Assembly: GCA_030748335.1 (NCBI GenBank) | Contig: JASMMD010000008.1 | Coordinates: 1 to 45,880, forward strand | Reading direction: 5' to 3' | Length of the DNA stretch: 45,880 bases | Origin: Candidatus Thalassarchaeum sp. | Lineage (GTDB): Archaea > Thermoplasmatota > Poseidoniia > Poseidoniales > Thalassarchaeaceae | Shown: positions 42,563 through 45,880 of the stretch, in pieces | Position numbering within the stretch: position 1 is the stretch's first letter | Layout: every line of letters starts with the position of its first letter | Notes under the pieces: generated by a model | The model's input: only the letters and a program-made list of their open reading frames with translations | What the model was told of the DNA's origin: nothing | Databases searched by the model: none | Made by a program: the position numbers and the translations under genes

Positions 42563-43198
42563 ATGACCTCCATTGTGCTGTTCGGCCCTCCGGGCGCAGG
42601 AAAGGGCACCCAAGCCGCTCGCATCTCGTCCCTTACCGGCAAGCCTCAGGTATCCACGGGTGACATGCTCAGGGCTGCTGTCGCATCCGGTTCGGATCTG
42701 GGCACCAAGGCCAAGGACTACATGGATGCGGGACTACTAGTTCCCGACGAGGTCATTATCGGACTGATTTCACAGAGGCTTAGGGAGCCAGACGCCGAGT
42801 CGGGCTTGTTACTGGATGGCTACCCGAGGACCATCGCCCAGGCCGAGGCCCTCAGCGAGGTGGAGGACGTATCCATGGTGATTTCAATCGAGGTCCCCGA
42901 CGACGCGATAATCGAACGAATAGTGGGTAGGAGAATGGATCCGCATGACGGCACAATCTACCACATCAGGTTCAACCCACCTCCTGCTGAGGCGGCCTCA
43001 AGGGTCGTTCAGCGGGAGGACGACAACGAGGCGACCGTGAGAAACAGGCTTTCGGCGTATCACGAGCAGACCGCGCCTCTTGCAGAGTGGTACCAAGATA
43101 GGGGCATACTCGTCAGGATTGATGGCGACCGCACCATCGAAGAGGTGGAGGACGCCATAGGAAACGCCATCGCAAGCATGGGGTCTCGAGATGTCTGA
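42563..43198 (+). CDS. adk: Adenylate kinase, bacterial/eukaryotic type
   Basis: 211 residues from the ATG at 42563. The P-loop FGPPGAGKGTQ (Gly8-Thr16) starts right after MTSIVL, so longer starts are rejected. Other AMP kinase signatures are STGDMLRAAVASGS, the DGYPRTIAQAEAL motif, and a LID region GRRMDPHDGTIYHIRFNPP without the four zinc Cys. It interconverts ATP+AMP and 2 ADP. The GPPGAGKGT type is the bacterial/eukaryotic Adk family, not the archaeal AdkA found in many Euryarchaeota. It overlaps rnp4 by 8 nt, so the two are probably cotranslated. Confidence 0.96.
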   Translation: MTSIVLFGPPGAGKGTQAARISSLTGKPQVSTGDMLRAAVASGSDLGTKAKDYMDAGLLVPDEVIIGLISQRLREPDAESGLLLDGYPRTIAQAEALSEVEDVSMVISIEVPDDAIIERIVGRRMDPHDGTIYHIRFNPPPAEAASRVVQREDDNEATVRNRLSAYHEQTAPLAEWYQDRGILVRIDGDRTIEEVEDAIGNAIASMGSRDV

Positions 43199-43520
43199 CC
43201 GCTCGCGCAATCGGAGCTCTAGGAGGAGGAGCAGGGCTTCCAAAGCAGTAGATGAACTGTCCTCGGTACTCCTGTCTCGATGGGGCGACCAGGAGATGGT
43301 GGACGCCGCCGCTAGGGACATACTCAGAATCGGTAAGCGGCACGGTGAGCGCCCCACTCCCCACGTCAGTAGACTAATCTGCAGGGGCTGCGAGGCAGCA
43401 TTGGTTCCCGGCAGGAACGCGAGATTCAGAATCTCGGATGGCATGCTCGTCGTCACCTGTGAGGACTGCGGAAGGATTGAGCGTGCGGGACCTGATTTCA
43501 AGGGGGGTGCTTCCGATTAG
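43191..43520 (+). CDS. rnp4: RNase P protein component 4 (Rpp21/Rpr2)
   Basis: 109 residues. A basic N-terminus (SDRSRNRSSRRRSRASK) is followed by helices (VDAAARDILRIGKRHGER) and a zinc ribbon: ICRGCEAALVPGRNARFRI, then VVTCEDCGRIER. Two CxxC pairs with the LVPG-x-NAR-x-R phrase between them are diagnostic of the Rpp21/Rpr2 family. It binds the specificity domain of RNase P RNA in 5' maturation of tRNA. It overlaps adk by 8 nt and the CRM-domain gene by about 14 nt; rnp4 next to a YhbY gene is a conserved archaeal arrangement. Confidence 0.9.
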   Translation: MSDRSRNRSSRRRSRASKAVDELSSVLLSRWGDQEMVDAAARDILRIGKRHGERPTPHVSRLICRGCEAALVPGRNARFRISDGMLVVTCEDCGRIERAGPDFKGGASD

Positions 43521-43794
43521 TGGCGATGCGCCCAAGGCGATTATACGTCAGGCCAAGGATAGGTCACTGGCTGTGACCATCAGGATAGGTAAGGAAGGAA
43601 TCACCGATTCGGTGGTATCCGAGTTGAGCGACCAGCTCGGTAAGAGGGGGCTGGTCAAGGCAAAGGCGAACCGAGGCATGCTGAACGGCTCGTCAGAGAG
43701 ATTAGAGGCATTCGCAGCACTCGCCGATGCCACTGGTTCAAAGTTGATTCACAGCAGGGGCAACACTGCGGTTTTCTGGTCCGGCTCAAGTTAG
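43507..43794 (+). CDS. CRM-domain (YhbY-like) RNA-binding protein
   Basis: 95 residues from a GTG at 43507; GTG 43483 or ATG 43438 are possible but lie further inside rnp4. It is a single CRM domain: a helix (PKAIIRQAKD), a strand plus GKEGIT (IRIGKEGITDSVVSEL), then the LGKRGLVKAKANRG loop-strand with the conserved LVK, and a final SKLIHSRGNTAVFW strand. CRM domains bind rRNA or intron RNA, and YhbY associates with pre-50S particles in bacteria. The likely role is ribosome assembly or RNase P-linked RNA work, an inference from the neighbour rnp4. Confidence 0.85.
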   Translation: MLPISGDAPKAIIRQAKDRSLAVTIRIGKEGITDSVVSELSDQLGKRGLVKAKANRGMLNGSSERLEAFAALADATGSKLIHSRGNTAVFWSGSS

Positions 43795-43834
43795 TTCGAG
43801 AAAACTATCACCTCGCGAAGGCTCACGATGGTCA

Positions 43835-43843
43835 CATATTTAG
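43835..43843 (+). promoter_or_regulatory. TATA box of the NhaD/ArsB-type transporter gene
   Basis: CATATTTAG is centred 27 nt before the ATG at 43866. It is the best TATA match in the window, and its spacing implies a leaderless transcript. Confidence 0.55.
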
Positions 43844-43865
43844 AGGCGACAATGCTCGCCGAGCC

Positions 43866-45236
43866 ATGGTTACTGAGGAACAGGTTGTTCTAGCCGTATT
43901 CGTAGTATCTTTCGTACTCATCCTGTCGGAGTACCTCCACCGTACCATCGCCGCCTGGTTCGGCTCGGTCGTCCTGCTACTGTACGGTCACTGGTCCGGC
44001 GTGTTCGACACCCATGGGGACTCGCTAGAGCACACCATGTTGGGGTGGATCGAGTTTGAGGTAATCGGGTTGCTTCTCGGAATGATGGTGTTCGCTGCTA
44101 TACTGGAACTCTGCGGATTCTTCGAGTTCATAGCAGTCAAGGCGGCCAAGATGAGCGGAGGGGACCCTTGGAAACTCATCGTTCTCCTAGGCACCTTCAC
44201 CACTCTAATCTCCCTCGTCATCGACAACGTGACTGCGATAATCATCATCGCTCCGGTGACTCTGAGAATCTGCAACAGGATGGAGATCAATCCCGTGCCT
44301 CCCCTTCTGGCTGAAGCGATTCTTTCAGACACAGGTGGGGTGGCCTCGATGGTTGGCGACCCGCCCAACGTGATGATTGCAGCCGAAGCGGCCAGTCGTG
44401 ATATGGAGCACTTTGGGTTCAACGGATTCCTGTTCAGACTTGGGATTCTGACTCTCATCGCATGGGTGGCGACCTTGGGCTACTTGCGGTGGTACTACCG
44501 CGACTGGACCGAATCCAAGCCGCACAGCGTGGAGTCCCTGCTCGCAGAGGACGAGTGGGACGCGGTCGACGACCGGAAGTTGATGTACACGACCTTAGTC
44601 ATATTGCTGCTAACCGTGATGATGTTCTCTGCCAAGGAGTTCCTCCATATGGAGATTGAGATACACGCCATCGCTCTGGCAGGAGCCGGACTCGCGCTGG
44701 TTGCTGCGAGGCCCGAGGACAACGAGCTCAGGGGTGGATTGATGCACATGGTCACGGAGAAGATAGAATGGGCTGCCCTACTCTTCTTCGCCGGCCTCTT
44801 CATCTTGGTGGGCGCTGTGGGCAACGTCGGTTACCTCTCCGATCTTGCCTACTGGATCTACAACAACTTCGGCAGCAGCGAGGTCACACTCGCCGTGGCA
44901 ATAGTTTGGGTCTCTGCCATAGCCAGCGCCATTGTCGATAACATCCCGTTCACTGCTGCGATGATTCCGGTCATCGTGAGCATAGGCGAAGCAGATCCCT
45001 CCATCGACATAGAGCCATTGTTCTGGGCCTTGGCAATGGGCGCGGGATTCGGGGGTAACGCCACCCCCATAGGATCCAGCGCGAATGTCATGACGGTGGC
45101 AATCAGCGAGCGAGGGCCACGACCAATCACCACGAAGGAATGGGCGAGAGTCGGCTTCCCAGTGATGGTAATCACATGTATCGTAGCCACGTTGTTCATC
45201 GTGGTGTTCCACGGCACCCTGTACTCTGCCCCGTGA
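43866..45236 (+). CDS. NhaD/ArsB-family ion transporter (probable Na+/H+ antiporter)
   Basis: 456 residues with about 11-12 membrane helices. It belongs to the IT superfamily (ArsB/NhaD/P protein, citrate-transporter fold). Family features are two inverted half-repeats with a helix break each: LVIDNVTAIIIIAPVTL with DTGGVASMVGDPPNVMIA in the first half, and SAIVDNIPFTAAMIPVI with GAGFGGNATPIGSSANVM in the second. The paired DN-(V/I)-(T/P) and G-(D/S)-(P/S)-(P/A)-NV motifs are typical. Na+/H+ exchange fits a marine organism, but arsenite or anion transport cannot be excluded from sequence alone. A hydrophilic loop (about residues 215-240) joins the halves. Confidence 0.88.
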   Translation: MVTEEQVVLAVFVVSFVLILSEYLHRTIAAWFGSVVLLLYGHWSGVFDTHGDSLEHTMLGWIEFEVIGLLLGMMVFAAILELCGFFEFIAVKAAKMSGGDPWKLIVLLGTFTTLISLVIDNVTAIIIIAPVTLRICNRMEINPVPPLLAEAILSDTGGVASMVGDPPNVMIAAEAASRDMEHFGFNGFLFRLGILTLIAWVATLGYLRWYYRDWTESKPHSVESLLAEDEWDAVDDRKLMYTTLVILLLTVMMFSAKEFLHMEIEIHAIALAGAGLALVAARPEDNELRGGLMHMVTEKIEWAALLFFAGLFILVGAVGNVGYLSDLAYWIYNNFGSSEVTLAVAIVWVSAIASAIVDNIPFTAAMIPVIVSIGEADPSIDIEPLFWALAMGAGFGGNATPIGSSANVMTVAISERGPRPITTKEWARVGFPVMVITCIVATLFIVVFHGTLYSAP

Positions 45237-45285
45237 CCATTCTTCCTTCCGACAGCGTGAAGCGTGAAATCCCGCAGCGGGCAGC

Positions 45286-45612
45286 GTGTACGAGTGCCCG
45301 ATTTGCGGATTGGTCTCATCGGGATCCCCCTCGTGCCCAGCGTGCGGGAGTGACGAGGAGCCCCCTAGCACCGAAAGGGACAACATCCCTGCAGGAGGGA
45401 TGTCGGCTGAGGAACCATCAGCCCTACCCTTTGGCTTAGATGGCGGATCTCCTCCTGCCCCATCCTCGGACCTTCCGTTTGACATAGAGGAGGCGCCTAA
45501 GGGAGATTCTCCCGAGGCCCTAGCATTCGGCCTCGAGGAGATTCCAGAAGAACTGGTCGACCCTCTGCTGGCATTTGGTCTAGAGGACATGCCAGAAGAG
45601 TTTGAGGACTGA
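45286..45612 (+). CDS. Small zinc-ribbon protein with an acidic repeated tail
   Basis: 108 residues from a GTG at 45286. The first 22 residues form a zinc ribbon (YECPICGLVSSGSPSCPACGS). The rest is acidic, low in complexity and probably disordered. It carries four spaced copies of a short motif, L-(P/A)-F-(G/D)-(L/I)-(D/E): LPFGLD, LPFDIE, LAFGLEEIPEEL, LAFGLEDMPEEF. Such repeats look like docking peptides on a flexible tail. No family was recognised. It is the last coding gene before the 23S rRNA. An AGCGTGAAAT motif lies 16-25 nt before the start. Confidence 0.65.
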   Translation: MYECPICGLVSSGSPSCPACGSDEEPPSTERDNIPAGGMSAEEPSALPFGLDGGSPPAPSSDLPFDIEEAPKGDSPEALAFGLEEIPEELVDPLLAFGLEDMPEEFED

Positions 45613-45631
45613 CTCCGAATAAGCCTCACAC

Positions 45632-45649
45632 CGCCCCCTTTAGGGGGCG
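45632..45649 (+). terminator. Candidate terminator hairpin behind the zinc-ribbon gene
   Basis: CGCCCCC - TTTA - GGGGGCG is a perfect 7-bp stem, 20 nt after the zinc-ribbon stop and before the rRNA region. There is no U-tract behind it, so termination is only suggested by position. Confidence 0.3.
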
Positions 45650-45671
45650 CGTACACCCCGCTTAGTTCAAA

Positions 45672-45787
45672 TACCAAAGGCAGGTCGCCCACCTGCATTT
45701 AGTGCGCCTTGGTACTTTCAGGTATTGGGGTAAGAGGTTGAGGCCGCCCCGCCCTGCGGGGAGACGAGGTGGCCTGAGAGACCTGAA
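45672..45787 (+). other. Structured spacer upstream of 23S rRNA (possible leader or ncRNA)
   Basis: Two consecutive self-complementary units can be drawn. First, TACCAA(A)GGC at 45672-45681 pairs with GCCTTGGTA at 45706-45714 (one bulged A), enclosing a small AGGT/ACCT hairpin. Second, TTCAGGT at 45717-45723 pairs with ACCTGAA at 45781-45787. That stem encloses GGCC/GGCC and the hairpin CCCCGC-CCT-GCGGGG (45747-45761). No tRNA, 5S, SRP RNA or RNase P RNA signature was recognised. It may be the 5' leader of pre-23S rRNA or an independent small RNA. The rest of 45613-45837 holds the hairpin at 45632 and no open gene that I trust. Confidence 0.45.
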
Positions 45788-45837
45788 TTGATATGCCTGG
45801 ACACCAGAGGACTCACAAAGGTGGGATTGTAGAAATC

Positions 45838-45880
45838 AAGATGCTACAACCCGACTGGGGGATGGCTCGGCTCGAGAGCC
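45838..45880 (+). rRNA. 5' end of 23S ribosomal RNA (truncated by window)
   Basis: The sequence from about 45841 contains GCTACAACCCGACTGGGGGA and then TGGCTCGGCTCGAGAGCC. This matches the conserved beginning of archaeal 23S rRNA (GCUAC...CUGGUGGAU-GCUCGGCUC). The mature 5' end is estimated at 45835-45842. No 16S rRNA or tRNA-Ala lies upstream; protein genes precede it. The gene continues beyond the window. Confidence 0.85.

Noticed and set aside
45660-45680. TTCAAAT resembling a tRNA T-loop
   Set aside because: The flanking bases do not form a T-stem, and no acceptor, D or anticodon arms could be found upstream.
44778-45698. 306-codon minus-strand open frame across the end of the transporter gene and the zinc-ribbon gene
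   Set aside because: It is antisense to a clear NhaD/ArsB protein and a zinc ribbon. Its product is low-complexity Ser/Gly/Pro-rich without motifs.

Overview
The window reads as a piece of a planktonic euryarchaeal chromosome, most likely Marine Group II (Candidatus Poseidoniales) or a close relative in the Thermoplasmata branch. This is inferred from several points. The information-processing genes are archaeal in type: ribosomal protein S15, RNase P subunit Rpp21/Rpr2, archaeal PheRS beta and GluRS, archaeosine synthase, UPF0201 and type II GAPDH. Promoters look TATA-like and sit about 26-30 nt before start codons, suggesting leaderless mRNAs. The genome is compact and G+C-rich, with many very large secreted or membrane-anchored proteins. 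A 23S rRNA gene begins at the right edge with no 16S gene upstream, as is known for Thermoplasma and its relatives. No mobile element, CRISPR array or tRNA gene was found.

Layout. 1-6260 (+): the end of a CARDB-like surface protein, a membrane-tethered subtilase, and a large beta-helix/Ig-like surface protein. 6327-8843 (+): a winged-helix/STAND-NTPase/TPR regulator, convergent with a WalJ/YycJ-like metallo-hydrolase (8840-9649, -). 9836-15553 (+): a 1905-residue secreted protein with thrombospondin-type-3 calcium repeats and a propeller-like insert. 15584-18796: small hypothetical and membrane genes, a pyroglutamyl-peptidase/Nudix fusion, UPF0201 and a zinc-ribbon membrane protein. 18845-19990 (+): dnaJ. 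19991-22138 (-): a signal-peptide membrane protein, divergent from archaeosine synthase (22200-23984, +). 24052-25415 (+): S15 translationally coupled to a degenerate RecJ/GAN/Cdc45-like protein. 33 kb down to 25.4 kb (-): a run of SGNH-domain surface protein, RNase HII, GluRS and a membrane protein with a zinc-ribbon tail. 36455-33151 (-): a GXGXG/GOGAT-like protein followed by pheT. 36620-42521 (+): type II GAPDH, then a giant subtilase. 42563-43794 (+): adk-rnp4-yhbY. 43866-45236 (+): NhaD/ArsB-type transporter. 45286-45612 (+): small zinc-ribbon protein. 45613-45837: structured spacer, then the 23S rRNA start.

As a whole, housekeeping translation, tRNA and replication genes are interleaved with a large cell-surface repertoire: two subtilases, several anchored Ig or beta-helix proteins and a calcium-repeat giant. 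This fits a heterotroph that processes protein and polymer outside the cell. Packing is extreme: all six convergent gene pairs overlap or lie within 3 bp of each other, and several co-directional pairs overlap by 4-14 nt. No single defence or mobile system stands out. The most unusual items are the pyroglutamyl-peptidase/Nudix fusion, the degenerate GOGAT-like and GAN/Cdc45-like proteins, the subtilase with Asp at the oxyanion position, and the structured leader before an orphan 23S gene.
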